35,983 nt of DNA. It comes from an uncultured Blautia sp. Its GTDB lineage: Bacteria > Bacillota_A > Clostridia > Lachnospirales > Lachnospiraceae. A program made the translations under genes and the position numbers. Each line of letters starts with the position of its first letter. The first letter of the stretch is position 1. Below the pieces are notes generated by a model. That model was not told the origin of the DNA. It saw only the letters and a list, made by a program, of their open reading frames with translations, and made no database searches. Shown here piece after piece: positions 15,647 through 24,431 of this stretch. The stretch spans positions 1-35,983 of the forward strand of contig CAJLTE010000024.1 in NCBI GenBank assembly GCA_905209435.1, written 5' to 3'.

Positions 15647-17326
15647 ATGAGTGAATTGAAGCCTGAATCTGAGAATACAGAGGAGAGACTTTCAGATACG
15701 GAAGAAGCAATTTCGCAGAAAGCTGATGCAGAAACTAATTCAGATGCAGAACCGGCGAAGAACGCAGATATAGATGAAGAATCGCCTGCAGCAAGTGAGG
15801 ACGAGGATTTCTTTTATGATGACAATGGTGCATATGAAGCCAGAAGGGCAGCCAGAAAGGAACGCCGTAACAAAATGCGCCGCAGAAAGAGAAGGATGCG
15901 TATTGCCGGAGGAATTGTTGTGGCAGCTGCAGCTGCTATAGGAATCGGTGTCGGTTTCTACGGAGAAGAACTGCAGAATTTTTTCATGGAACAGCAGACT
16001 AAGATCACACAGATGGCAAAGTCTGCAGGAACGAAGAAAGAAGCGGAGCCTGTCCAGACATCGGCAGAAGTTGAGCCAGAAGCAGAGAATACTGTAACAC
16101 CGGAAGCAGAGAGTATCCCGGATGAATTGAGCAGGGAAGATAAGATACTTTACAGAAATGCAAAGCATTATGCGGCCCAGTATGATTATGACAAAGCTAT
16201 TGAAATGCTTCAGAGCAGCGATGCTTACCAGACAAGCGAGAGGTTTCAGCATGCAGTCAAAGTATATCAGAAGAAGAAAGATTCCTGTGTTTCCTGGCCG
16301 CTGGACCAGGTGACACATGTTTTTTATCATACATTGATAAAAGATACCAGTAAAGCATTTGACGGTGATTATAAATCCGGTGATTACGATCAGGTCATGA
16401 CAACGATCGATGAATTTAATCAGATCACACAGAGTATGTATGATAAAGGATATGTTATGGTCAGCATTTATGATATGGCGACAGCCGATGAGAATGGAAA
16501 TATGAATGCAGGTGAGATTCTGCTCCCGCCCGGTAAAGTGCCGTTTGTGCTTTCACAGGATGATGTGTGTTATTATCATTATATGGACGGAGACGGATTT
16601 GCAGCGAAACTTGTCGTGGATGATGATGGCAAGATCCGCAATGAATATATAGAGGACGATGGAAGTGTTTCTGTGGGAGATTATGATATGGTTCCTCTGA
16701 TCGACCGTTTTGTAGAAGAACATCCTGACTTCTCATACAGAGGAGCAAAGGGAATCGTGGCACTTACAGGATATAATGGAATCCTTGGTTATCGTACAGA
16801 CAGCAGCTACGAGACACGTCCGGATGATCTGGATGCTGATAAGGTGAAATGGCTGGATGAACATCCTGATTTTGACCTGAATACAGAGCGCGAGGGAGCT
16901 GCAAAAGTAGCACAGGCCATGAAAGATGAGGGATGGCTGTTTGCAAGTCATACCTGGGGGCACCAGAATGTAAGCCAGATAAGCCTGGAGAAATTGCAGG
17001 CTGATACACAGAAATTTAAAGAGAATGTAGACCCGCTGATTGGTGGAACAGATATTATAATCTTTGCATTTGGCGCAGATCTTACCAGTGTGGAGGATTA
17101 TTCAGGGGAGAAATTCGAATATCTTAAGAGTCAGGGATATAATTATTATTGTAATGTGGATTCCAGTCAGTATTTTGTACAGATTCGCAGTAATTATTTT
17201 CGACAGGGAAGGCGAAATCTGGACGGATACCGAATGTATTATAATCCTGAACTTCTGTCAGATCTGTTCGATGCGCAGGAAGTATTTGATCCTTCCAGAC
17301 CAGTGCCGGTTCCGGCCATGGGGTGA
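15647..17326 (+). CDS. Membrane-anchored divergent polysaccharide-deacetylase-like protein
   Basis: A 559-residue protein. Residues 1-62 are very acidic and low in complexity, residues 66-86 are Arg/Lys-rich, and one membrane helix follows (about 87-106, GGIVVAAAAAIGIGVGF). An acidic linker leads to a helical, TPR-like stretch (NAKHYAAQYDYDKAIEML). The C-terminal domain (about 290-559) resembles NodB-type deacetylases: LSQDDV (Asp305, Asp306) replaces TFDDG, and SHTWGH (His435, His439) keeps the two metal histidines. The usual arginine motif is not evident. Metal ligands are therefore kept, but the substrate may differ from ordinary N-acetyl glycans. It acts outside the membrane. A close paralogue follows after 24 bases. 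Confidence 0.75.
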   Translation: MSELKPESENTEERLSDTEEAISQKADAETNSDAEPAKNADIDEESPAASEDEDFFYDDNGAYEARRAARKERRNKMRRRKRRMRIAGGIVVAAAAAIGIGVGFYGEELQNFFMEQQTKITQMAKSAGTKKEAEPVQTSAEVEPEAENTVTPEAESIPDELSREDKILYRNAKHYAAQYDYDKAIEMLQSSDAYQTSERFQHAVKVYQKKKDSCVSWPLDQVTHVFYHTLIKDTSKAFDGDYKSGDYDQVMTTIDEFNQITQSMYDKGYVMVSIYDMATADENGNMNAGEILLPPGKVPFVLSQDDVCYYHYMDGDGFAAKLVVDDDGKIRNEYIEDDGSVSVGDYDMVPLIDRFVEEHPDFSYRGAKGIVALTGYNGILGYRTDSSYETRPDDLDADKVKWLDEHPDFDLNTEREGAAKVAQAMKDEGWLFASHTWGHQNVSQISLEKLQADTQKFKENVDPLIGGTDIIIFAFGADLTSVEDYSGEKFEYLKSQGYNYYCNVDSSQYFVQIRSNYFRQGRRNLDGYRMYYNPELLSDLFDAQEVFDPSRPVPVPAMG

Positions 17327-17350
17327 GCGATAGATCGAAAGGGGTAAATT

Positions 17351-18799
17351 ATGAGAAAAAGAACAGCATGGGTAATGACAGTTCTTTTGTGCGCAGCACT
17401 GGGGTTAAACGGATGTGGATTACTTCCGTTTGCGGATGATGATCCATTTCACAAGTCCGCATCTGAGAATACAAAGAACGAAGAAGCTCAGCAGGAAGCA
17501 ACAGGAGAACAGCAGGAAGCTGATACAGCAGAGGCTGATGCGCAGGAAGAAAACGACCAGGATGAGTCATCAAATGCTGAAGAGAATACAGAAGCTGCTG
17601 ATACACAGCAGGAAGAATCACCGCTGGATCAGGCATCGCTTATGGCTGCGCAGTATAATTATGATGGTGCCATAGAGCTTCTTAAGAGCCAGCCGGACTA
17701 TGACAGCAATACAGATATGCAGAATGCAGTTTCTGAATATGAGAATACGAAGGCAACCTGCACAGAGTATCCGCTGGAGCAGATCACACATGTGTTTTTT
17801 CATACACTTATCAAAGATCCGTCCAAGGCATTTGACGGCGAATCAGATTCTGACGGATATAATCAGTATATGACAACTATTGATGAGTTTAACAAAATCA
17901 TACAGAGCATGTATGAGAAAGGTTATGTAATGGTAAGTCCTCATGACATGGCGATCGTGAATGAGGATGGTACAATGTCCAGAGGAAGTATCATGCTGCC
18001 GCCGGATAAGATACCGTTTGTACTTTCGCAGGATGATGTTAGCTATTATCATTATATGGACGGAGACGGATTTGCAACAAAGCTTGTTGTGGATTCAAAT
18101 GGTGAAGTTAAGAATGAGTATGTAGAGGATGACGGAAGTGTTTCAACCGGAGATTATGATATGGTTCCTCTGATCGATACTTTTGTAAAAGAACATCCGG
18201 ATTTCTCCTATCACGGAAGGAAGGGAATCCTGGCAATGACGGGTTATAACGGTGTGCTGGGATATCGTACGGACATTGCGTATAAGACTGGTGAAGATCT
18301 TCAGGATGATCAGAAGAAATTCCTGGAGGAACATCCGGATTTTGATTTTGATCAGGAAGTAAAGGAAGCGACTGCTGTGGCTGATGCAATGAAGGCGGAA
18401 GGCTGGGAGTTTGCGAGTCATACCTGGGGACATAAGAATGTTGCGGAGAGATCACTTGAGGATCTGCAGACAGATGATGAGAAATGGCAGAGTTATGTAG
18501 CTCCGATTCTTGGAAAAACAGATATGATCATTTTTGCGTTTGGAGCAGATATTGGAAGCTGGGAGGGCTACTCTTCGGACAATGCGAAATATGAGTTTTA
18601 TAAGAGTCAGGGATATCGTTACTTCTGTAATGTAGATTCCAGCCAGTACTTTGTACAGATCACAGACGATTATTTCCGCCAGGGAAGAAGAAATCTGGAT
18701 GGATACAGAATGTATTATAATCCGGAAATGCTCAGTGACCTTTTTGATGTATCAGAAGTATGGGATTCCTCAAGACCGACCCCGGTACCTGAGATGTAG
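17351..18799 (+). CDS. Lipoprotein paralogue of the preceding deacetylase-like protein
   Basis: A 482-residue lipoprotein with lipobox LGLNGC (Cys22), an acidic Gln/Glu/Asp-rich spacer (about 30-95), and the same helical region and catalytic-like domain as the gene before it. Shared signatures include THVFFHTLIKDPSKAFDG, LSQDDV (Asp228, Asp229), YYHYMDGDGFATKLV, SHTWGH (His357, His361), and the ending QGRRNLDGYRMYYNPE. The two proteins are clearly tandem duplicates with different anchors: a transmembrane helix in one and a lipid in the other. AAAGGGG precedes the ATG. It is probably a cell-surface metal-dependent hydrolase; the reaction is unproven. The operon continues with the lipoprotein gene 14 bases on. 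Confidence 0.78.
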   Translation: MRKRTAWVMTVLLCAALGLNGCGLLPFADDDPFHKSASENTKNEEAQQEATGEQQEADTAEADAQEENDQDESSNAEENTEAADTQQEESPLDQASLMAAQYNYDGAIELLKSQPDYDSNTDMQNAVSEYENTKATCTEYPLEQITHVFFHTLIKDPSKAFDGESDSDGYNQYMTTIDEFNKIIQSMYEKGYVMVSPHDMAIVNEDGTMSRGSIMLPPDKIPFVLSQDDVSYYHYMDGDGFATKLVVDSNGEVKNEYVEDDGSVSTGDYDMVPLIDTFVKEHPDFSYHGRKGILAMTGYNGVLGYRTDIAYKTGEDLQDDQKKFLEEHPDFDFDQEVKEATAVADAMKAEGWEFASHTWGHKNVAERSLEDLQTDDEKWQSYVAPILGKTDMIIFAFGADIGSWEGYSSDNAKYEFYKSQGYRYFCNVDSSQYFVQITDDYFRQGRRNLDGYRMYYNPEMLSDLFDVSEVWDSSRPTPVPEM

Positions 18800-18813
18800 A
18801 AGGGAGTATAATT

Positions 18814-20103
18814 ATGAAGAAAAAAATATATCTTGCCATGTTTGCTGCATGTTTTGCGCTGACTGCATCTGCATGCGGTGATGGTGGTGCAGTTATTACA
18901 GATAATACAAAAACAGAGCAGAAAACAGATGATAAGAAGGCGGAAATAGGGACAAACCGTCTCGTATCAGTTGAGAATGTGGACAAATATATTACTATTG
19001 GAGAGTATAAGGGGCTGACTCTGGATAATACAGTAGACGCTATTACAGATGACGATGTACAGGCTCAGATTGATGAGAATCTGCAGGAGAAAGCAGAGCC
19101 TGTATCTGACGGGGCGAAAGATGGCGATCTGGTAACTGTAAACTATGTGGGAACAAAGGACGGACAGACTTTTGACGGCGGCACAGCCAATAATTATGAT
19201 TTTGTGGTCGGCGACGGGCAGATGTTTGATGAATTTGAGAATGGTGTGATCGGGATGAAGAAGGGTGACACTAAGGAAATCAAAGTTAAACTTCCGGCAG
19301 ATTATGAAGACAGCACGCTGGCAGGCCAGACCGCTGTGTATAAAGTAACTGTACAGAATGTCCGCCGTGCAGGAAAACTGACGGATGACTGGGTTGCGAA
19401 GAATACGGATTATACTACTGTAAGTGAGTATGAGGACAGTGTGCGCAGTAAACTGGAGGACGAAGCAAAACAGTCAGCGCAGGAGGTTCTTAAAAATACT
19501 GCATGGAGTACAGTACTTGAGAATTCGGAGGTAAAAGAGTACCCGCAGGAGGATCTGGATGCTGCAATTTCTGAGTTTAAGAAGAGTATGGAGCTTTATG
19601 CAGAACAGGCAGATATGACTCTGGAGGAGTTTATAGAAAGTCAGGGTACTTCTCAGGATGATTTTGATGAGCAGTGTCAGCAGTATGCAGAGGGAAAAGT
19701 AAAACAGAATCTGATCGTGCAGGGAATTATGGATGCAGAGGGACTGTCGCTTGATGACAAAGAGAGTCTCAAGCTGCAGAATGATCTGGTAGAGCAGATG
19801 GGTGCCAGTGGCATTGCAGAGCTGGTAAGTACTTATGGACAGGATTATGTAAATGAATCTGTCGGACTTCTCAGAGTAGAGGATTTTATCGTAAAAAATG
19901 CAAGTGTAAGCGAGAAGATTGCATATGGTGATGCAATTGGTGTGGATGCGGAAGCTGCAGTGAAGAATGCAGAACAGGATACAGAAGATACTGAAAATGC
20001 AGATTTGGCTGCCGATGAGGCGGATACTTCAGATTCCAATTCGGATGATTCTGATATTGATGAGAATCTTGAAGATGAATTAGGGACAGAAGAAGTAGAG
20101 TAA
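18814..20103 (+). CDS. Trigger-factor-like FKBP prolyl isomerase lipoprotein
   Basis: A 429-residue lipoprotein (signal peptide with lipobox TASAC, Cys21). After a spacer, residues about 102-186 form an FKBP domain (DGDLVTVNYVGTKDG, GMKKGDTKEIKVKLP, VYKVTVQNV), and residues about 190-365 resemble the helical C-terminal chaperone arms of trigger factor. It lacks the ribosome-binding domain, as expected for a protein outside the membrane. The tail from about 375 is almost all Asp, Glu, Ser and Ala. It probably helps exported proteins fold. Its place between deacetylase-like genes suggests those enzymes as clients, which is inference. The ATG has AAGGGAG upstream. Confidence 0.87.
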   Translation: MKKKIYLAMFAACFALTASACGDGGAVITDNTKTEQKTDDKKAEIGTNRLVSVENVDKYITIGEYKGLTLDNTVDAITDDDVQAQIDENLQEKAEPVSDGAKDGDLVTVNYVGTKDGQTFDGGTANNYDFVVGDGQMFDEFENGVIGMKKGDTKEIKVKLPADYEDSTLAGQTAVYKVTVQNVRRAGKLTDDWVAKNTDYTTVSEYEDSVRSKLEDEAKQSAQEVLKNTAWSTVLENSEVKEYPQEDLDAAISEFKKSMELYAEQADMTLEEFIESQGTSQDDFDEQCQQYAEGKVKQNLIVQGIMDAEGLSLDDKESLKLQNDLVEQMGASGIAELVSTYGQDYVNESVGLLRVEDFIVKNASVSEKIAYGDAIGVDAEAAVKNAEQDTEDTENADLAADEADTSDSNSDDSDIDENLEDELGTEEVE

Positions 20104-20212
20104 ATAGTAATTGGCATTGTATTTACCGGATAAATGAGTTATGATTGATATAGACAAAAAGAACAGCGTTTTTTTGGTAAAATTTACGTAACAGAAGTGG
20201 GGAAAGGAAACA

Positions 20213-21541
20213 ATGGATAAGCGGGTTTTGCGCGAAAGAATGCGCAGAAAAAAACGCCAGATGATGATTCGGCATTATACCAAGATCGGACTTTATGTGG
20301 TAGGGTTGATTCTGGCAGTAGTATTTGTAGTGAGAGGAATTATTGTTCCGATCGCACATCGGGTAGGCGGCGGAGAAAGCAGTAATGAATCCATACAGGC
20401 TCAGGCAGAGACTGAAGAGGTTCAGACTAATTCTGATGCAGCGGTGAGACAGCCTTTGAAGGGTAAATCAGATACGGATAAGATTGCTACGATGACAGCG
20501 GGATGGCACGAGGATACTAATGGAAAGTGGTATCAGAATGCAGACGGTACATATTTTGCAAATGGATTTCAGGATATAGATGGTGTGACTTATTCATTTG
20601 ATGAAAATGGATATATTCAGACCGGATGGGTAACCAAGGGAGTAAAGGATTACTATTTTAATGATGATGGTTCTTATGATCCGTCACAGGTACGTCCGAT
20701 GCTGGCGTTAACCTTTGATGATGGTCCCGGACAATATACAGATGAACTTCTGGACTGTCTGGAGGAGAACAATGCACATGCGACATTCTTTATGCTTGGA
20801 CAGAATGTTGCTCAATATCCTGATGCACCGAAACGTATGCTGGAGCTTGGTTGTGAGATCGGAAGTCACTCCTGGGATCATACACAGTTAACTACGATTG
20901 ATATTGATGCTGTTGCCAAACAGTTTTCTGATACAGATAATGCACTGATCCAGGCATGCGGACAGGCTGCAACTGTAGCACGTGCACCTTATGGAGATGG
21001 AAACTCAGATATTTATAATACAGTAAATAAACCATTCTTTATGTGGTCTCTGGATACGGAAGACTGGAAGTTGCTGGATGCAGATGGAGATTATAATGCA
21101 GTAATGAATGGAGACCTTACAGATGGATCTATTATTCTGATGCATGATATACATGAGCCATCTGTACAGGCTGCACTGAGACTGATCCCGGATCTTATCG
21201 CAAAGGGATACAAGCTTGTAACAGTAAGCGAAATGGCAGAAGCCAAGAATGTAACATTGCAGAATGCATGCTATGTAGATTTTTGGCCAAGCACACTCAG
21301 CAATGGTGGTGTACCTGGATATAACGGAGGAACTGACGCTGATACTGCAGAATCAACAGATTCAACAGATTCAACAGATGGAAGTTCTTCTGATGAGAAT
21401 CCGGATGTATCTGACGGAAGTACTGATGACAGTTATGATGATGGCAGCTCAGACGATAGCAGCTATGATGACGGAAGTTACGATGACAGTTATGATGATT
21501 ACAGTGATGACTCTGTAGACTATGGTGACGGGTCTGAATAA
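20213..21541 (+). CDS. Membrane-anchored polysaccharide deacetylase with wall-binding repeats
   Basis: A 442-residue protein with a basic N-terminus and one membrane helix (about 25-46). Residues about 95-150 hold glucan/choline-binding-type repeats (GWHEDTNGKWYQNADGTYF, GVTYSFDENGYIQTGW). The NodB catalytic domain follows: LTFDDGPG (Asp169, Asp170), GSHSWDH (His219, His223), and ARAPYG carrying the arginine. All canonical motifs are intact, so it should remove acetyl groups from peptidoglycan or another wall glycan. The last 60 residues are a Ser/Asp/Tyr-rich tail of short repeats. The ATG follows GGAAAGGAAAC. It closes the envelope cluster and a terminator follows. Confidence 0.9.
   Translation: MDKRVLRERMRRKKRQMMIRHYTKIGLYVVGLILAVVFVVRGIIVPIAHRVGGGESSNESIQAQAETEEVQTNSDAAVRQPLKGKSDTDKIATMTAGWHEDTNGKWYQNADGTYFANGFQDIDGVTYSFDENGYIQTGWVTKGVKDYYFNDDGSYDPSQVRPMLALTFDDGPGQYTDELLDCLEENNAHATFFMLGQNVAQYPDAPKRMLELGCEIGSHSWDHTQLTTIDIDAVAKQFSDTDNALIQACGQAATVARAPYGDGNSDIYNTVNKPFFMWSLDTEDWKLLDADGDYNAVMNGDLTDGSIILMHDIHEPSVQAALRLIPDLIAKGYKLVTVSEMAEAKNVTLQNACYVDFWPSTLSNGGVPGYNGGTDADTAESTDSTDSTDGSSSDENPDVSDGSTDDSYDDGSSDDSSYDDGSYDDSYDDYSDDSVDYGDGSE
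21346..21538 (+). repeat. Short in-frame repeats encoding a Ser/Thr/Asp-rich tail
   Basis: The sequence GATTCAACA is repeated in tandem near 21350-21377. It is followed by many GATGAC/TATGATGA units that encode DDSYDDGS-like repeats. The repeats lie inside the deacetylase gene and could vary in copy number between strains. Confidence 0.6.
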
Positions 21542-21556
21542 TTAAGAACTGACAGA

Positions 21557-21607
21557 TAAAAGAGCAGAGAAATGCGCAAAAATGTGTTTCTTTGCTCTTT
21601 CTGTTTT
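21557..21607 (+). terminator. Terminator after the deacetylase cluster
   Basis: AAAGAGCA and TGCTCTTT pair, with GAGAAA/TTTCT further in, followed by CTGTTTTTTA. It ends the envelope operon. Confidence 0.75.
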
Positions 21608-21663
21608 TTACAAAAATAACACAAAAAATATGGGAAAATTGTTGAATATATACATATTTTTAA

Positions 21664-21692
21664 TTGACGTACCGAATAGCGGTTGGTATAAT
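21664..21692 (+). promoter_or_regulatory. Strong sigma-A promoter for glgB
   Basis: TTGACG (21664-21669) and a perfect TATAAT (21687-21692) are separated by 17 bases. Transcription should begin near 21699, leaving a leader of about 140 bases before the glgB start. Confidence 0.85.
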
Positions 21693-21698
21693 AAGGCT

Positions 21699-21840
21699 TA
21701 TAGAATGACTAAAAGTCAGTTCGTAATTGCTGTCAGAGATATGATTTTACAGGTGGACTAAGTAATTGTCCGGTAGATAAAAACGGTAACTATTCATATC
21801 CGTGAAGAGATAAAATCTGAATGTTAAGGGAGGACTCCGG
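21699..21840 (+). promoter_or_regulatory. glgB 5' leader
   Basis: The leader is long for a simple gene and contains a small perfect hairpin (TGACT-AAA-AGTCA, 21706-21718) and a GGAC/GTCC pairing further on. I do not recognise a riboswitch class. A good AGGGAGG site lies before the start. Confidence 0.35.
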
Positions 21841-23724
21841 ATGGGTGAGAGTATGAAATTTACGGATTTAGACCAGTATTTATTTGGTCAGGGAACCAAT
21901 TACGAGATATATAAGAAATTGGGTGCTCATCCTACTACATACCGGCGCAGAAAAGGCGTATATTTTGCGGTATGGGCACCGAATGCGCAATCTGTATCCG
22001 TAATCGGTGAGTTTAATGGGTGGGATGAAGAAGCAAACCCTATGACAAAGGTAGGACCGATTGGTGTTTATGAAGTATTTGTTCCGGGAGCGAAGATCGG
22101 ACAGTTATATAAATTCTTTATTGTAGGTGCACATGGAGAGAGACTTTACAAAGCCGATCCGTATGCAAATGCAGCAGAGAAACGTCCGGGTACAGCGTCC
22201 AGGATTACAGATATTACAGATTATAAATGGAAAGATGCTGCATGGCTCAAGAACAGAGAGAAGTTTGATGAGAAAGTACAGCCAATGGCAATTTATGAGG
22301 TGCATCCGGGTTCCTGGATGAAGCATCCATGGACAGAGGAGAATGAAGAAGGATTTTATAATTACCGTGAACTGGCGCATTCTTTGACTGATTATATTAA
22401 GAAAATGGGATATACTCATGTAGAGCTTATGGGAATTGCAGAGCATCCGTATGACGGATCCTGGGGTTATCAGGTTACAGGATATTATGCACCAACTTCC
22501 AGATACGGAACCCCGCAGGATTTCAAATATATGATCGACTATTTCCATCAGAATAAGATTGGGGTCATTCTTGACTGGGTACCTGCACATTTCCCAAAAG
22601 ATGCACATGGTCTTGCAAATTTCGATGGAACTGCAGTTTATGAACATGCTGATCCGAGACAGGGAGAGCATCCGGATTGGGGAACCAAGATTTATAACTA
22701 TGGTCGCCCGGAAGTTAAGAATTTCCTGATCGCAAATGCACTATATTGGATTGAGGAGTGCCATGTAGACGGACTTCGTGTGGATGCGGTTGCTTCTATG
22801 CTTTATCTTGATTATGGTAAGAATGACGGTGAATGGGTTGCCAATAAATATGGCGGAAACAAGAATCTGGAAGCTATTGAATTCTTCAAACATTTGAATA
22901 CAGTAGTCCTTGGCAGAAACCACGGAACAGTGATGATCGCTGAGGAATCCACAGCATGGCCGATGGTTACCGGAGATGCTGAGAATGACGGACTTGGTTT
23001 CAGCCTGAAATGGAATATGGGATGGATGAATGATTTCCTGGAATATATGAAGCTGGATCCATATTTCCGTAAATTTAATCACAATAAGATGACATTCTCC
23101 ATGTCTTATGCATACAGCGAGAGATATGTATTGGTTCTTTCTCATGATGAAGTCGTTCATCTGAAATGCTCCATGCTTGAGAAGATGCCTGGAGAACTGC
23201 CGGATAAATTTAAGAACTTAAAGGCAGCATATTCCTTTATGACCTGTCATCCTGGCAAGAAGCTTCTGTTTATGGGGCAGGAATTCGGACAGCTTCGTGA
23301 GTGGAGTGAGGAGAGAGAGCTTGACTGGTTCCTTTTGCAGGAGCAGCCGCATAAGGATCTGCAGAATTATGTTAAAGATCTTCTTACTATTTATAAAAAA
23401 TATCCTGCGCTTTATGCAGCAGATAATGATCCTGAAGAATTTGAGTGGATCAATGCCAATGATGGGGACAGAAGTATATTCAGTTTTGTAAGAAAATCTC
23501 CGACCAAGAGAAATAACATTCTGTATGTGGTTAACTTTACACCTGTTGATCGTCCGGATTACAGAGTTGGTGTGCCGAAGAAAAAACAGTACAAGCTGAT
23601 CATGGATGAAAATGGACTGACAGAGCCAAAGATATTTAAGGCTGTGAAACAGGAATGTGACAACAGACCATTTTCTTTTGCGTATCCGTTGCCTGCTTAT
23701 GGTGTAGCTATTTTCGTATATTAA
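21841..23724 (+). CDS. glgB: 1,4-alpha-glucan branching enzyme
   Basis: A 627-residue GH13-family enzyme that makes alpha-1,6 branches in glycogen. The N-terminal CBM48-like domain (VYFAVWAPNAQSVSVIGEFN) precedes the catalytic barrel. Motifs are in order: VILDWVPAHFP, the nucleophile aspartate in GLRVDAVASML, the acid glutamate in MIAEESTAWP, and the transition-state aspartate in VLSHDEVVH. The C-terminal all-beta domain follows. Length is typical (about 620-640). The ATG has AGGGAGGA upstream. It stands alone behind a strong promoter, apart from other glg genes; the phosphorylase lies at the left end of the window. Confidence 0.97.
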   Translation: MGESMKFTDLDQYLFGQGTNYEIYKKLGAHPTTYRRRKGVYFAVWAPNAQSVSVIGEFNGWDEEANPMTKVGPIGVYEVFVPGAKIGQLYKFFIVGAHGERLYKADPYANAAEKRPGTASRITDITDYKWKDAAWLKNREKFDEKVQPMAIYEVHPGSWMKHPWTEENEEGFYNYRELAHSLTDYIKKMGYTHVELMGIAEHPYDGSWGYQVTGYYAPTSRYGTPQDFKYMIDYFHQNKIGVILDWVPAHFPKDAHGLANFDGTAVYEHADPRQGEHPDWGTKIYNYGRPEVKNFLIANALYWIEECHVDGLRVDAVASMLYLDYGKNDGEWVANKYGGNKNLEAIEFFKHLNTVVLGRNHGTVMIAEESTAWPMVTGDAENDGLGFSLKWNMGWMNDFLEYMKLDPYFRKFNHNKMTFSMSYAYSERYVLVLSHDEVVHLKCSMLEKMPGELPDKFKNLKAAYSFMTCHPGKKLLFMGQEFGQLREWSEERELDWFLLQEQPHKDLQNYVKDLLTIYKKYPALYAADNDPEEFEWINANDGDRSIFSFVRKSPTKRNNILYVVNFTPVDRPDYRVGVPKKKQYKLIMDENGLTEPKIFKAVKQECDNRPFSFAYPLPAYGVAIFVY

Positions 23725-23891
23725 AGATGATTATAAGCAGGTATGAAATAACTATACCGCTCACTTGTGTGCGAATCCGATTGCACAGATAAAAAAGCCT
23801 CAGCGTAGCCAAGATAGAGAGTTTGTTATTTAATTGACAATATTATGAGCAAGGGTAGTTAATATCTGGAAAATTCGTGCAATATCAATAA

Positions 23892-23920
23892 TTGCTTTTT
23901 GAAATTAATTGCGTTATAAT
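23892..23920 (+). promoter_or_regulatory. Sigma-A-type promoter for the 77-residue protein gene
   Basis: TTGCTT (23892-23897) and a perfect TATAAT (23915-23920) are separated by 17 bases, about 58 bases before the start codon. Confidence 0.7.
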
Positions 23921-23978
23921 TAGCGCGAAAACAAGGAATAGAGAGAATAAACGTTTACATGTTGAAAGGAGAACAGAC

Positions 23979-24212
23979 ATGAAAGTATCTAATATTAAAG
24001 ATATCGAGAAGTTTTTTGCTGTAGTTGACAGCTGTGAAGGAAGAGTAGAATTAGTAACAGGTGAGGGCGACAGACTGAACCTTAAATCCAAATTATCCCA
24101 GTATGTATCTCTGGCAAACATTTTCTCAGGCGGAGAGATTCCGGAACTTGAGATCGTTGCATATGAGAAAGATGATATTGATAAATTAATGAACTTTATG
24201 ATTAACGGTTAA
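23979..24212 (+). CDS. Small acidic cytoplasmic protein, unknown function
   Basis: A 77-residue protein starting MKVSNIKDIEKFFAVVDSC, with an AAAGGAG site before the ATG. It has no signal peptide or membrane helix. The middle (GRVELVTGEGDRLNLKSKL) and the end (ELEIVAYEKDDIDKLMNFM) suggest a small alpha/beta fold. I do not recognise a family. It has its own promoter and a strong terminator, so it is a single-gene unit. That and the clean ribosome binding site argue for a real gene with a regulated or abundant product. The frame is open upstream to 23892 but has no translation signal there. Confidence 0.75.
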   Translation: MKVSNIKDIEKFFAVVDSCEGRVELVTGEGDRLNLKSKLSQYVSLANIFSGGEIPELEIVAYEKDDIDKLMNFMING

Positions 24213-24229
24213 TTGTTAGGAATACAGGT

Positions 24230-24261
24230 GGGGACATGATGTGGGTCATGTCCCCTTCTTT
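24230..24261 (+). terminator. Strong terminator after the 77-residue protein gene
   Basis: GGGGACATGA (24230-24239) and TCATGTCCCC (24246-24255) form a perfect 10-bp stem with a 6-base loop, followed by TTCTTT. Confidence 0.9.
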
Positions 24262-24274
24262 GCGTGTGACAGGG

Positions 24275-24303
24275 TTGAAACTGTGTTGAAGCTTGTGTAT
24301 AAT
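24275..24303 (+). promoter_or_regulatory. Sigma-A-type promoter for the CobW-family pair
   Basis: TTGAAA (24275-24280) and TATAAT (24298-24303) are separated by 17 bases. The leader to the start at 24432 is about 120 bases and holds short pairings (CCGA/TCGG, GTG/CAC). I see neither a known riboswitch nor a clear Zur box. Confidence 0.65.
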
Positions 24304-24431
24304 GAAGGCGTTACGGGCAAATATATAAGTGGATGGGCTTGTAATGGCTTTTCTGCTATCCCGAGGGCGATTTTCGGTGTACTAGCACTATTCGAATAAA
24401 ACATAAAAATGAAAAAAGGAGAAACAAAACG

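Noticed and set aside
23740..23758. Terminator after glgB (GGTAT/ATACC hairpin)
   Set aside because: The 5-bp stem has no T-run after it, so it is too weak to call.
24304..24431. Known riboswitch before the CobW-family genes
   Set aside because: The leader was compared from memory with fluoride, manganese, NiCo and c-di-GMP consensus features and matched none.
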